The notes under the pieces were generated by a model, which made no database searches, had not been told where the DNA came from, and saw only the letters and a program-made list of their open reading frames with translations. Source: Eudorina sp. 2006-703-Eu-15 (taxonomy: Eukaryota; Chlorophyta; Chlorophyceae; Chlamydomonadales; Volvocaceae). From it: DNA of 64,000 bases. The stretch is from NCBI GenBank assembly GCA_003117195.1, contig BDSI01000033.1, forward strand, positions 434,001 to 498,000, read 5' to 3'. Made by a program: the position numbers and the translations under genes. Shown piece after piece: positions 23,344-35,801 of the stretch (position 1 is the stretch's first letter; every line of letters begins with the position of its first letter).

Positions 23344-26300
23344 TCACGCCGTCGCCGGCTTGTCCGCGAAGTACTTGGCGTCCACCCAGGCCTTGAACTT
23401 GTCGCAGGCGGGCGCGAGGCCGCCGTCCGCGGCGCTGTCCGCAATCAGCTCGTCGCCGTTGACCAGCCGCACCGTCATGCCCAAGTCGAACGCGTCGCCT
23501 TGCTTGAGGGCGGGGCCGGCGGCCACCGCGGCCTCGTAGTCCGCTCGCTCCTCCCGAATCTGGTGCGACCCGGGTAATGGGCGGAGGGGGCGGGGGGCCG
23601 GGGGGGTTGGGCAGGAAAACCACCAAACACCGGTGAGGCGGAACCCGTGCGTGCGTGCCGGGGGCCGGGGAGGGCAGGTGCAGGATGGGGGTGGAGGTGG
23701 TTAGCAACCGGGGAGCTACCGGATATGCGAGGCCCGCAGTTCAGAGCCGGGGGGCGCAGATGCCCCGAGAGCCCGACTGCGGACTCATGTACGACAGCGG
23801 TAGGGGTGCACGGATGAGCACGGTGGATAGCTGCACGGATTGAGTGAATACGGTAGCTATTGGTTGGAAACGGCGCGACGGTTTGTCCCCTCCACCCCCG
23901 AGGAAGGAGGGGACCTCAGGTCAGCCACCCCAGCAGCCGCCCCACCGCCCCACCCGACCCCTTTGCTGCCCCGGCGCTGCCACCCCAACGCCCGACCCAC
24001 CACATCTTCCAACTTTTTCTCCAGGTCGTGCACCCAGTCGTCGGCCGCCAGCGGCTTGCCCGTCACCGCCGCCACCAGATCCAGGAAGGCGGCCCCGTTG
24101 CCCGGCCGCCAGTAGCCCTCCGCCAGGTCCTGACATGGGCCGAGTGGGGTGAGGGTTGCCGGAAATAACAACCGGGCGCGTGTTGTGTGGTGTTAGTGTC
24201 GTGTGGTGTCGTGTTGTGTTGTGTGAGGGCAGGGGATACTCGGGCCACACACACAGCCGTCGCGTCCCGAGGGTGCAGCCGCCGCAAACCCCGTCGAGAG
24301 GGATGCTTTCGAGTGCCGTCACTCTCACCTTGCCAATGGCGGGGTTGTCAACGATCTTGCCGTACTTGGACTTGAAGTGCGCCCGGGTTTGTCGTACAGC
24401 CATCTCCGCCAGGACTGCCGTACGCGACGCGAAGGGGGTGCCCAACAAATCGGCAGAGCCCAGAGATATCACGGCGGAGCTGGGCTCGTGGGACTACAGA
24501 CAAACTAGGGCGACCAGGACTACAGCATCAAGACAAAGGTACCTGGCCCCTTCAACGTTCCCACCCCACCCCCGCACGTGTCGTACGACCGTACCATATC
24601 CGTGGTAGTAGCACGCCGACTCGTCCGACAGAGGGTGCGGCACACTGAGCAGCGGCCGAGGCGACAGGCCACCCTGGGGTCGGGTCGGGCGGGGCGGGGT
24701 CGGGTCGGGTCGGGGTGCACGAGGGCCGAAATGGGCCTAGCCGAGATAGAACTTTACTAAAACTCTACTTGGTTATATACAAAAAAATAAATGGCCTAGC
24801 CGATTTGGACAGGAGATCTAACCTCCTTTAACGACTGACATCAACAACCGGGAAAACGGTCCGGCGCCGCCGGCACAAGGTTTGGCCACGTGACCCTGTC
24901 TGACTCGGACGACCCAAGGTGGGTTCCCCGTACCTACCTCCCCCTCCCGCCCGCCCGCCCGCCCGCCTGCCTGCCGTACCTGGATCTTCTTCTCCACCTC
25001 ATCCGCCAGCGCCAGCAGCCGGTCCACGGTCAGCTCGTCCTCGGGCAGCTCGTACAGGGCCTTCTCAAAGTACGGCACCGCAATCATGCCGCGCAGCGCA
25101 AACACGTCGTACGGCTGCGTGGACTTGAAGCCCTCCTCGATGACGGCCCACGGGATCACGTCACCGGTACGGCTGCGGGCGTACCTGTACGGCGGCGCGT
25201 TGACGGTTTTAACCGTTGTGACAGTTAGCGAGTCGGTGGACGGATCTCAGCAATGCCAGTCTGTCCAGCAATGGCCATGACGTGGGGGGAAGAGGGCGAC
25301 CTCCTCAGCCCTCAAGGATCCGCCCTCCCAACTCCCTCCCCAGACGGTGGGCCGGGGGCTGCCCACCACAGCGGGCTGGACAACACCGACAAGGTCCTCC
25401 CGCACACCCACCTGCCCAGCCACGCGCCGTCGTGGACGAGCGAGTCCAGGAACATGCTCTGCGTCTCCGCGTAAGCCACCGAGGTAGGGGCGCGCTCCTG
25501 CAATGACCCACGGGTCGGTGGTGGGCGGCCGCGACAACCACGTCACTCAACCGCGAAGCGCTAGGCGACTTCGCCCACCCGTACATACACACACACACAC
25601 ACACACGGGGTGGTGGCGCGGCTGCCTTGTCCGCGCGCCTGCATATGGTAAGTTTTTTCCTCGCAGGTTTTATGGTAAGTATATTGATACCTGGGATCGG
25701 GCGGGCGGGCGGGTTGCACTTCTAAACACACACACACGGGCACGCCCACACAAACACGGACGCGCGCGCGCCTCCGGCACCGCCCAATCCCCCGGCTCCT
25801 CCCAACCCGCCGCACCATGGTAACTCCCCATCACCCCCCCTCACGTCAACCCCGACAGCGAATTTGCAAAAGCGTCACCGCATCGCCCCACCGCACCAGC
25901 CCACCGCATCAGCCCACCGCGCAGGGTTTAGGGTTTAGGGGGTCCCCCCTAAAGCCTTCAGCCTGTCCGCTTCCGCACCTGGCTGAAGAAGGGGCTGGGC
26001 TGGTCGATGTTGGCAAAGTGCGCCGCGTGGCCGCCCTCGTGCAGCAGGGTCTCCAGCGCGATGCGGCCGCTGCCCACCTGGTTGGGGGTGGCCAGGCTGG
26101 TGAAGTTGGCCTGCGCGGGCGGAGGCGGGCGGAGGGCCGGAGGCGGGCGGAAAGAAGGGAAAAGAGGTACAGGAAATTGACAGCACCACCAGCGAGGATA
26201 TACGATGCTTACTGCGCTGTCTGGGCTAGGGAGGGGGACGAAGCGGTGTCCGATCAAGTACACGAAGAAGGACAGACAGCGCAAGGTCCATGAACCCGCC

Positions 26301-29300
26301 CCGCCCCGCCCCGCCCCGCTCCGCCCCGGCCGGCCCCGCCCCGTGCGCGCAGCTCTGTGGGCCCCGCAGGCCCCCCAGGTACGGCCCAGGGCCTGGTCGC
26401 GGAGGCAGTCAGCGCAGTATGCGAAAACACACAAGATCCGACCTCACAGACAACAACAGCAGCAGCAGCAGCAACAACAACAACAACAGCAACGACAGCC
26501 GCAACAACAACCGCGGGCCGCACGGGCAGACAGTGATTGCGTGCAGTCGCACGCGTACAGCTGTGGCACAGTACCGCACAAGCGGGACCCCACGGCCCCT
26601 GACCCCACCTTCGCGGGCACGAAGGCGCCGTCCGGTCGGCGCCAGGCCACCTGGGGCCAGTGGCAGAAGCCGTTCGAGTACTTGCCCGTGCGATCGCACA
26701 GGTCCAGCGTCATCGTGGAGCCCTGCGTGAGGTGGGGATGGGCGTGCGAGGCCGACTGGTTGCAGGGGAGCTTGGTTGCCTGGGTGACTGGGGTGACTGG
26801 GGCGGCTGGGTGACTCGGCGCGCGCCCGAGTCCGTCGGGGGTTTTAGGCGCTCCGGTGTTCATTGATGGGGTGCTTGGGTGCCTGGGCATCAGTCCGGCG
26901 CTCTCTCTCCTCTCTCGCCTCGAAAAACCGTCGCTCGCCGCAACTGCCATCCCTTGAGACGTGCGTTTGGTGTAATGCAAGAGGGGCACGAGGGAGGGAG
27001 TAGTTCCGGCCCACCCAGCACCCACCCACCCACCCAGCCACCCACCATCCACCCACCCACCCACCCACCCACCACCCACCCACCCACCCACCCACCCACC
27101 CACCCACCCACCCACCCAGCACCCACCCAGCCAGCACCCACCATGTAATTGATGCCCAGCGCCGCAAAGGTACGCGCCCACACGTCCACCGCCTGTTCGA
27201 ACGGGAAGTACGGGTCCAGGGCCTTCTCCTTGTCGCCTGGCAGGAGGGCGGGGGGGAAGGGGCCTTATGAGCATCGGTACGGACTAAACACAGTCGACGT
27301 CGCGCAAAACGTCCCAAAGGTGGTCAACTGTGGCCGGGCTCGGTCGTTGCCCTCTCTCAAAAACGTCCGAGAGGGCCGCGGGCAGATGCCACCACCCCGC
27401 CCCCACACGTGAGACCTGGGTCACTAGGGGTGCATGCGGCCTGGGCCCTTAGGGTGGCCATGCGGCTGCACGGATGACCCGAATTCGCATTTCCGCAACA
27501 CATACCCACACGCGCCCACCCGGCACCCGCCCCGGCCCCCTCGATCTCCCGGAACTCTGCACCCCGCTCCCATCACCCCGCTCCCCCCGCCCGGTTCCCT
27601 CCCCACCCCCCGCCCCGCGCCTACCCGCCAGCGCGTAGCTGATGTTGTGGGGCTCCAGCGCCGCCGCCCCCTTCTCCTGGGCCAGCCGCTCCCGGGCCGC
27701 AGCCAGCAGCGGCGCGGTCTTGGTCTCCAGGTCGTCCATGATAGAGAACAGGCGGCCCTTGCCGAAGCCCTCAGCGGCGGTGACCTGGGGCAGTGTGTGC
27801 GGTGCGGTGGGGTGCGGTGCGGTGGGGTGCGGTGGGGTGGGGTGCGGTGGGGTGGGGTGGGGTGCGCTGGGGTGCGGTAGGGTTCTCCGCGCCGCCCTTC
27901 GCGATTGAGGTTCACCCACCCCTGACCCCTCATATGACCCCCTCTCGGACCTGGCCGATCCGTTCCGCAGGGACGCGGCCCACCCACCCCGGACCCCGCC
28001 ACCCCACCCACCCACCTTGTAGTCGTAGAAGTCCTCGAAGCCCAGCAGCCGGGCCAGCTTGTTGCGCTCCTTCACGATCTCTAGGAAGCCGGGTCCCACG
28101 AAGGGGCCGATGGAGCGGAGGCCCTGCGGGGAGTTAGGGGTTGAAGAAGAGAAAGCTCAAACCGGGAAGGGGAGGGTACAGGAAATATTGGTAGACGTAG
28201 CCAAGCTGGCAGTGCGGGGTGGAGGGGCAGCACGGTGTTTCGCAATTTCGCTGTCTTTATTGGCAAAGGGGCACCACGCCCGCGCGCGCTCGCGGCTCCG
28301 CGGTCGCTTGACGGATGAGAACGGGGACCCATCTCGGAGAGGAGCATGGCCCCATCTCGGAGAGGAGCATGGCCCCATCTCGGAGAGGAGCCTGGCCCCA
28401 TCTCGGAGAGGAGCCTGGCCCCATCTCGGAGAGGAGCCTGGCCCCATCTCGGAGAGGAGCATGGCCAGCAGAACACGCATGCGCACTCATGAACGCAACG
28501 ACACCACAGCCACAAACACGGCTACAAGCAAAAACCCCAGGGCGGGGCCACCGGCCCCCTTGGCGTGTCGCCACACCCTGCCGCAGCCCCGCAGGACACA
28601 CACGCACTACTGCTACTGAGGAAGGGCCCCACAGCCATGACCGCCATGCGTTGCCCACCCCGCCTCAACCTTGCGCCTGCAGACCCGCGCAAATCCCGAG
28701 GGGGCCCCAGCCCTCACCTCGAACGCCGCCTTGCGGGTGGCCTCGTCGTCGCATACGCGGACCAGGTTCCGGAGCTGCACGCTCGACGCCTTCTTGAACT
28801 CCCCGCTGGCCGGGTCCGTGTAGCCCAGGGCCATTTGGTTGCGGGACTGCAGCCCGCGGGGCAGGATGGAAGCACGCAGCCAGGTTTTGAATCAATGATC
28901 AATGACACCAGAGGACCCCAGCCGTGGACCTTAGCCGACGACCCCAACAATGGACCCGGGCAATGGACCCCGGCAGTGGACTCGACACCTCTCGTCAGGA
29001 AGAGGACAGCTGGTCGACTTGAGGACGGCTGCGGCGGCCACAGCTTTGCGCAGCTGCATGACATTCTTTCCCACCTCTCGCGCTCCGAGTCAGCAGACCC
29101 GGTCAACAACGCCCTTTTGGTCTTTTCCTAATTCGGCCATCGGTATCTTGCCCCATCCGCCCATGGTGCCCATCCAGCCCTGGCTCCAGCCCCCACCACA
29201 CCCACCCTACTACCTCCCCTCTCGGCACCTAGTGCACTCCCGACCCACCTGCGCCAGCGCCGCCTCCAAGTTGTTGATCTTCTCCTTCAGCTCCGCGGCC

Positions 29301-30467
29301 TGCACGGCGTGCGCATGCCGCCACCAAGGACGGGAATGAGTCAGGAATAACTCAGGATGGCCGAGGCAGACAGCCGGCGGCGGGTCGGCGGCAGGGAGGG
29401 GGCCGCCCTGTACTGCCGGCCCCGGTCCCGCCAGCGCCCCACGAGCCGCGACAAGTTTTCGGACCAGGAGGAGCCGTTCATCTTAGGCGGCCTGATCCGT
29501 ACGGGTCGCCAAACCCCAAACCCAAATCATTTACGACGCTGACTTGATGTAAGGCACACGAACCCGAGTCGCCACAGAACCCCAATCCCGCCCTCGCCCT
29601 GGCACCTGGTCCCAACTCGGTCTGAGGGCCATCGCGTCGTCCGCCGCCCTCCCCCTTTATGTCAACCAGGACAGCGAAACCGCAGCAGAGCCCTCCCCCG
29701 GCCCTCCATGGCGGCCCCACCTTGGGGTCCTCCGTGATGTAGCACTTGAAGGTCCGCTCCATGATCCGGAGCGCCTTCTCCTGGTCGGGTGTGAGGCTGC
29801 CCGCCTTCTCGCCATCCGCCAGGGCCTTCCGGACCGCCGCCAGGTTGGTGGGGTCGCCCAAGAACGCATCGTAGGCGGTCTTGGTGGCGGCCAGGGCCTC
29901 GGAGCTGTTGCCCTGTGGGCCAGGAGGGAGGGCAGCGGCAGGAGGGCGGGCGGGAGGGAGGGAGGCGCCAGGGAGGATTGGGGTTGTGACCCAGGGGTCG
30001 GCTCCATGCGCCGCAATGCGGACGGGTGCGCCACATTACCGGCGGGTCACATTTGGCTTTCAAGCTGTTGGGGATTATGATGCGATCGGTGGTGCGCGGG
30101 CGGGGACTGTGCTGACAGGCCGGTCGTGAGCCAGTCGTGCGAAGGAATCGATCACCGCGATCGATCGGTATTCTCCCTACCTTGAGGTCCATTTTGGTGG
30201 CCCAGAAGTTCTCCTCATAGTTTACGTGCGCCTGTCGAGGAGATACCGCAGATCCACAGGCGGGTGGCGCGCTTGCGAGGTTCCGCGGTTCCGATGACCA
30301 GCAGATCATGTAGCTGCTAGTACAAGGGATGCCGCTCACCTTTTCATAGGCTGCATTCAGCTTGTCAATAAGTTCCTGTGTGCTAGTTTCGGCTGCGACT
30401 GCCATCCTGGCGAGTGGTGACGAAGCATTCGTGATCTGGTCAGCGATCATGAGTTGCTCAAAGGCTT
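23344..30467 (-). CDS. M3-family zinc metallopeptidase (oligopeptidase-like)
   Basis: Sixteen exons join in frame to about 652 residues, the usual M3 size: 30340-30467, 30181-30231, 29721-29912, 29249-29299, 28718-28846, 28016-28123, 27625-27784, 27142-27236, 26609-26722, 25979-26110, 25412-25497, 24980-25184, 24595-24673, 24329-24414, 24001-24129, 23344-23559. The zinc site is LETLLHEGGHAAHFA (HEGGH at 26027-26041), fitting the M3 HExGH rule. The third ligand is probably the Glu of AYAETQSMFLDS, about 30 residues on. Other family-like segments are LGFEDFYDYK, MTLDLCDRTGKYSNGFCHWP before the zinc site, and SDESACYYHGYVLAEMAV after it. M3 enzymes cut short peptides in cytosol or organelles, including leftover transit peptides. 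The first exon found begins mid-codon, so an upstream exon with the true start, perhaps carrying a targeting peptide, is missing. Short CA, CCCA and GC-rich repeats fill its introns. Confidence 0.92.
24182..24232. repeat. GTGTT/GTGTC-rich simple repeat (M3 intron)
   Basis: Irregular GTGTGGTGT/GTGTCGTG units in the intron between exons 14 and 15 of the peptidase gene. Confidence 0.8.
25924..25942 (+). repeat. Short telomere-like GGGTTTAGGGTTTAGGG
   Basis: Two TTTAGGG units plus part of a third lie in a peptidase intron. TTTAGGG is the plant/Volvox telomere unit. Two copies are too few to call a relic of chromosome fusion. Confidence 0.6.
26454..26515. repeat. CAG/CAA repeat (M3 intron)
   Basis: An interrupted AACAACAGCAGCAGC run in the intron between exons 9 and 10; it is not coding in my model. 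Confidence 0.85.
26998..27140. repeat. CCCA tetranucleotide microsatellite (M3 intron)
   Basis: About 140 bp of CACCCACCCA units, G-rich on the coding strand, directly after peptidase exon 8. Confidence 0.95.
27785..27885. repeat. GGTGCGGTGGGGTGC repeat (M3 intron)
   Basis: Tandem GGGGTGCGGT units next to the acceptor of exon 7; the G-runs could form quadruplexes. Confidence 0.9.
28328..28466. repeat. 24-bp minisatellite (M3 intron)
   Basis: About 5.8 copies of a unit containing CCCATCTCGGAGAGGAGC followed by ATGGCC or CTGGCC, in the intron between peptidase exons 5 and 6. It stays open in several frames but is not coding in the splice model. Confidence 0.95.
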
Positions 30468-30479
30468 CTGTAATCACAG

Positions 30480-31725
30480 GTAATGTACCTGCCGGACGAA
30501 ACGCTGGCGACGACGCCCCCTGCGAAACCTCGGACCTGACGCGAACCCTGCAGCCAAACTCGTGCGGAGCGTTGGATTATTGCGCTACGCGCGTACATTG
30601 ATCCGCACATGTAGACAGTTACTAATATCAAACCAGTATTCAATGTGTTTAATCGTCTACGCTCGTTGTACGGCCCGCCAACCGTTTGAAAGCAACCGTT
30701 CCGGCATCACCGTGAGACTACAGTGCAGCTATGTTTATGCAACATATCGCACAACCTTATTGCGCACGACTTCAATTAAAACTTCCGCCACAATCACAAT
30801 CCTGTTTGATGCGGCAAGCATATGCCCGCAACCGCTTGGCGACGGGCGACCAAACGCTTCCTAAACGCGCCGATTATTGTTTTTTTCCAGCTGTTGATCT
30901 CACGATGTCGCCGAGGTGTTGCGCACCTGGATGCCCAGCAATCGCGGAAATACTCCACTCACGATGAACTGCGCGAGCACAGCTTGACGCCGCGTTATAT
31001 CGCACCGTCCGCTGAACTCTGCAGCGCCGTCATTGTCTGATTCCATCACATGATTAACAGGTCGAAGTCCAGCGCGGCATCGTGTTCTCAAGACGCAGTG
31101 ATTTGTCAACTGGTGCCGGTGCCGTGCTCGCTGTCCTAGGCGTTCCATATCTATTATCGCAAGTGATGTGCAAGGTGATGAGTCACAATGATAATGAAAT
31201 AATTAGCTGGGCGTGATGCACAAGGAAAGAACGGCTGCGGTGGTAGACTTTCCGCCTGAGAAGTATATTAATTCCTTGGATGAACACTAGCTTGTACCAA
31301 CCCAATGAATTGCTAAAGCGGTTTTGATGCATAAGGGCACAAGCCTCATGGAGTGCACCAGCGGTCTCGGAGCGGAGTGCACCTGCGTGTGCTTCGCCTT
31401 CCTTCTACCAAGGGCAAGCATTTGCTCTTGAACATGAGATTATTTAAGCTGCCTTTTAAAACATAATACAGACAAACAGTCAACTAGCGAACCTCTTTGT
31501 ATCTCTTTCTCTTCCTGTTCTTCACTGCAAACATTTATCGGCTAACCTGTCATACCTTGAATCATACAACAATTAAATTTGACACACAGAGCTCAGGACC
31601 GCGAGCGGGCACCTGCTAGTAGTTAGCTCCGTTGAACTCTTGAGAATGCGGATTTCTCGTCGGTCGGGCCCTGACGGCTAAAAGGAGCTTGCCTACTATT
31701 TACTTTTGCGGATCGTGAAGGGAAA
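30480..31725. promoter_or_regulatory. Divergent intergenic region between M3 peptidase and LMBR1 gene
   Basis: About 1.25 kb of clearly AT-richer DNA between divergent genes. It must hold the 5' UTR of the LMBR1 gene and probably the missing first exon of the peptidase. No named promoter element stands out; AAGTATATTAATTCC at about 31262 is the nearest TATA-like string but lies some 460 bp from the ATG. Confidence 0.45.
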
Positions 31726-34700
31726 ATGCCTGGACGGTCGTTGCTCGGTCTACCGACTGGTTTCAACTGGTTCTTGATTCTGGTCGCAGTCGTCGTTGCC
31801 TTACTGGTCCTCGCTGGATGTGTCTATCTTCTGGTCGATTACCAGCACCCGGAGGACCGCAACCAAGCATGGTTTCCCAAAATCATAGTGCTGTTCTCCA
31901 TGTCGCTGGCGATTTGGACGGTATTATTATTCCCATTGGATGTGGCGAACACGAACGCGTGTGCATCAAATATATCCCCCAGCGCTTGCACATACACACT
32001 CCCGATGGAGCAGCTCTGGTACGCCGTCTTCATTTCAAACCTGGTACTAGTGTTCGCCATCATACCCTTCACTTTGTTCTTCTATGAGGCTGACAGTGAC
32101 TAGTAAGTTTGCGGTCTGTCCTGCGGTTGCAAGGAAGGGGGTTGACGTGCGTTGGCACCTGGGGGAAGTCAGGTCAGGTGTGACCCATACGCTGCCTTGC
32201 TGTCCGCCCTTACCCAGTTCCCCTCCCGCTTTATGCGCCTTATGCATCTATGGGTCCAAGCATGCAACCTCACGTTCGGGTGAATCCGCAGTAGGGGGTC
32301 CCCACCGTTGAGGCCATCTCTGGTTTGCGGTCGCAACTCATGCCCCTCCCGTGCTGCCGACCATGTGTTCCCTGTCCGACTCCAGCACCTTCTGCCAGAA
32401 GGTCAAAGGGTCTATCTTATGGACCCTGGGCTTCCTGCTCTTCATTATCATCATCATTGTCATCATGTACTGTAAGTATCCGTGGACTGGGTGGAAGCGG
32501 CGGGAGCGCGTTGCCCTTTTCGCGGTGCACGTGATGGGCCCAAGACGGCCTCAGCCAGCCGCCAGCCGCCCGCTCTCAACACGGGATGCTCTGATCCCAC
32601 AGTCTCGCGAGCGCTGCGCATACTCTTATCCCATAGCCGTCCTCCTCTAGCCTCTTACGATTACCCGCAACCCACCCACCCACCCACCCACCTACAACCC
32701 ACTCGCCTATGGCTCTGGCAGTCACTGCGGCATGTTTCACCCTACCAACTCTTACGTCTACTCATCCACCTATACAATCCGTAACCACCCACCCATCCCC
32801 GTATGCGGCGGCCGCTCCGCAGTGCTCATCGGCTACGTGGTGTACCCCACGCAGCAGCTCACGTCGGGCGTTCGGAGCCTGGGCGTCCTGCAGACGAACC
32901 TGAGCGCAGTGAACACCAGCTGCATCTTGCCGCTCACGACCAACAACGCCACCTTACCGGCAGACATGCAGGTGGGTGGCTGCCGGGCTGGGGCCGTTTC
33001 GTGGGTGAACGAAGGGGGCCAGGCCGTCGCTGCCTCGGCGAGCTCGGCCGCACGGAAGCGGTCGCAGTGAGGCAGACAGGAAACCATGCCTTGTTTGCGG
33101 ACAAGCCGTTCCGGAGAATCGCGGACATGGCATCAGGATGGGCAATCCATCCAATTCATGTGCCACCACCGGTCCTGTCGTCTCGCGCTGCGCACATGCA
33201 CCCCAGCTCCGCTCCCCAGGCCGCGTCGGTTTTGTTTTGTCGTTGTCCAGTTCCCCAGCTTCCCCAGCCGGTCCTTCCTGCGTGATGCGGTAGCCTCCAC
33301 CGCATGGCACCCTGGACCTTACCCCTGCTGCCCGATTGCGCCGTTGCCTCGCGCTTGGTCCGCGCAGTGCAGCGCCTTTGGCAGCACCTTCAAGTTCAAC
33401 AACTGGAAGCTGCGCGTGTCGTTGCCCGTGTACATCATGGCGATCCAGTCGGTGCTGGGCTGGCTGCTGTTCTTGGTCTTCGCGGGGGTGGGGCTGCTGT
33501 GCGCGCCCATAGACTGGCTGCAGGAGTTCCTGGGCCGGCCAAGGGCGGTCATCACCAAATCGGAGTACATGCGGAGGGCGCAGATCATCGCGCAGCGCGC
33601 AAAGCAGATCAATGTGAGGCGCTGGGTTTGAGGCGCGGGAGGGGGGTCGCCCGCAGACGGAGCGAGACGGAGCGCGTGTTGGGTGCGGTGGACGGGTACC
33701 GGAGCGCGGGGCGTAGACGACACGCAGCACGCGGGGGATGCGGTGGGGCCCATGGCCGGGAACCGTTGTTGGCCGTCCTGTCAGCAAATATCCGCGCAGA
33801 GGGCTTGGTGGCGGAACCGGCAAGGGCGCAAAGAGGACTTGGGATGGATGGCCACAGAGATATTCCCGCCCCTCAGGCTCTAACAGGGCGTTCAGACGGG
33901 GTACCCGTATGCATGCACGGGCCTGGCTGAGCAAACCCGCTCGCCGTCCACAGCCAGAGGCCGGTTGGGCGGTACTGGGGCCTGAAGAGGAGCGGCGTCA
34001 TGCGCGATCCTCCCGTGTTCCGCTGCACAAAAACCCCGGCGTCGTGGTGCCCAAGGCAGCTTCCGGCGCTGATGAGCCCGCCCCGCCGGGGTCCTCCCCG
34101 ACCCCTGCGAGCAGTCCGCGAGTGCGCTTCTGCAGTGTAGAGGTCGGTTCGCAGGGGACGCTCCGGGAGGTCTGTATTCCCAACAGCGGCTGACAGAGGG
34201 CCCCGGCTGATCGGCGCGCACTCATTCTCATTCGCCTCCACTTCTTGGCCCGCAGAACATGCTGCAGCTCCTGCGTCGTGGTGAACGCGACCGGCGGTGG
34301 CGCAGCAACTTTCAGAAACTGCAGCGGGAGGTGGCGCTGCTGGAGGAGGACGAGTACCAGCTGGAGCGGGTGTTCCCGCAGGTGGGCAGCGGGGCCGGAT
34401 CTGGGGCGGACGGGTGTTGCGAGGGGTGCGATGTGCACCGACGCTGCGCTCGCGGAGGGCGCTGCGCGATGAGAGCGCCTTCCGCCCGTGCGCCAACCCA
34501 GAACCCTCCCCGTACCCAACCCAGAACCCTCCCCGTACCCAAACCCACCCTTGTGTAGGCTCCCATCCCTTGGCGTTCATTTGGGTCGGTATCCAGTTTC
34601 CATTTCGTTGGGTCCGTGTCGATCGAGCACCCCCGCCTGGTCACCATCTGCTTTGCTGTTCAACCCGTCCTTACATGAGCTCTACCGTATCTGCTTTCTC

Positions 34701-35801
34701 GCCAACCGCTTTTTCCCCTGCGGTGCCTGCCGTCCCCCATGGTTCCCGCGCAACCCCGCGTCAACCAACAGGGGGAGGACGGCGAGGTCCGCTGGGTGCT
34801 CTTCATGTTGGGCTTCTACGTGCTGGCCTTCATGGCCTTCATGGGCTTCTGCCTCACCTGCGCCTGGGTGGCCCACATGATCGCCTACATGCTGCCGCCC
34901 ACGCCGCTGGACCCGCTCCTGAACACCCTGTTCGTGGTGCTGGACGGCGTGTTCCCGCTGTTCGGCACCGGCGCCTTCGCGATCTTCTGCCTCTACCTGA
35001 TGGCCGTGGCCATGAAGGGCAACTTCCTGATGGGCCTCAACTTCCTGGTCATCAAGCTGTACCCCATGCGCCCGGGCGCCACCATGATGTCCTCCTTCCT
35101 GGTCAACACCGCGCTGATTCTGGTCATGGCGCCGGCCATCGTGCAGTTCTGCGCGCAGGTACGGCCGCCGGAGACGCGCGGGCTGCAGCTGCTCGTTCGG
35201 GAGGGGGCTGGCGACCAGGGTGGTCGTTGGGGGTTTGGGGAGGGAAGGGGCGCGGCGGTGCGGGAGGCCTAGACCAGGAGCGGAAGGCGTGGGCGGAGTG
35301 GCGGGTTTTACCCGGAGGATAATCCTCGACAAGAGACAAACAGACGGCTGTGGGCTTCAGGGATGACACCGTGAGCGCGTACGGCTGGCGCCGTGTTGTA
35401 CATCACATGCGGCGCGCGCGACCTGTGAAGCTGCCTGTTATGTGCTGCCCGTATCGCTGTCGGCTTCGCGCCTCGGTTAGCCTTCCTTCTCGACTGGGGT
35501 CTGATCTGATTTGATTTTGGGTCGGACCTGGCTCCTGGGTGCCGTGCCTGGGCTCCCGGTCCGGTCCCTTGGCCCTCCCCACCCGCAGGCCTTCGCCGTG
35601 TACGCCGACGGCACCTCGATCTTCGACGTGTTCGGCAACCAGGTCATGTACCTCATAGGCATCAAGTACATCTACAACTTCAACATTTTCCTGTACGGCA
35701 TGTTGGGTGTCATGCTTTTGTCCGCGATCTTCCTGATCTTCCGCGGCAAGAAGGTCTGGAAGCGCCGCAACCCCTTGGAGGCGTATGCCATGATTGACTG
35801 A
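31726..35801 (+). CDS. LMBR1-domain polytopic membrane protein (LMBR1-like/LIMR family)
   Basis: Seven exons join perfectly in frame to 527 aa: 31726-32102, 32386-32471, 32823-32971, 33368-33613, 34256-34381, 34772-35158, 35589-35801. The start is an ATG (MPGRSLLGLPTG) and the stop TGA. The protein has about nine hydrophobic spans: FNWFLILVAVVVALLVL at 13-30, then around 50-68, 90-113, 130-150, 215-240, 300-330, 345-370, 400-425 and 490-510. Diagnostic pieces of the plant LMBR1-like family are YLLVDYQHPEDRNQAWFPK, PRAVITKSEYMRRA, WVAHMIAYML, LYPMRPGATMMSSFL and YIYNFNIFLYG. Length agrees with plant homologues of about 510 aa. The animal relatives act in lipocalin uptake and lysosomal cobalamin export; the algal role is unknown. 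Transcribed divergently from the peptidase gene. Confidence 0.93.

Noticed and set aside
25924..25942. Interstitial telomere or chromosome fusion scar
   Set aside because: Only two to three TTTAGGG units; within chance for simple-repeat-rich introns.
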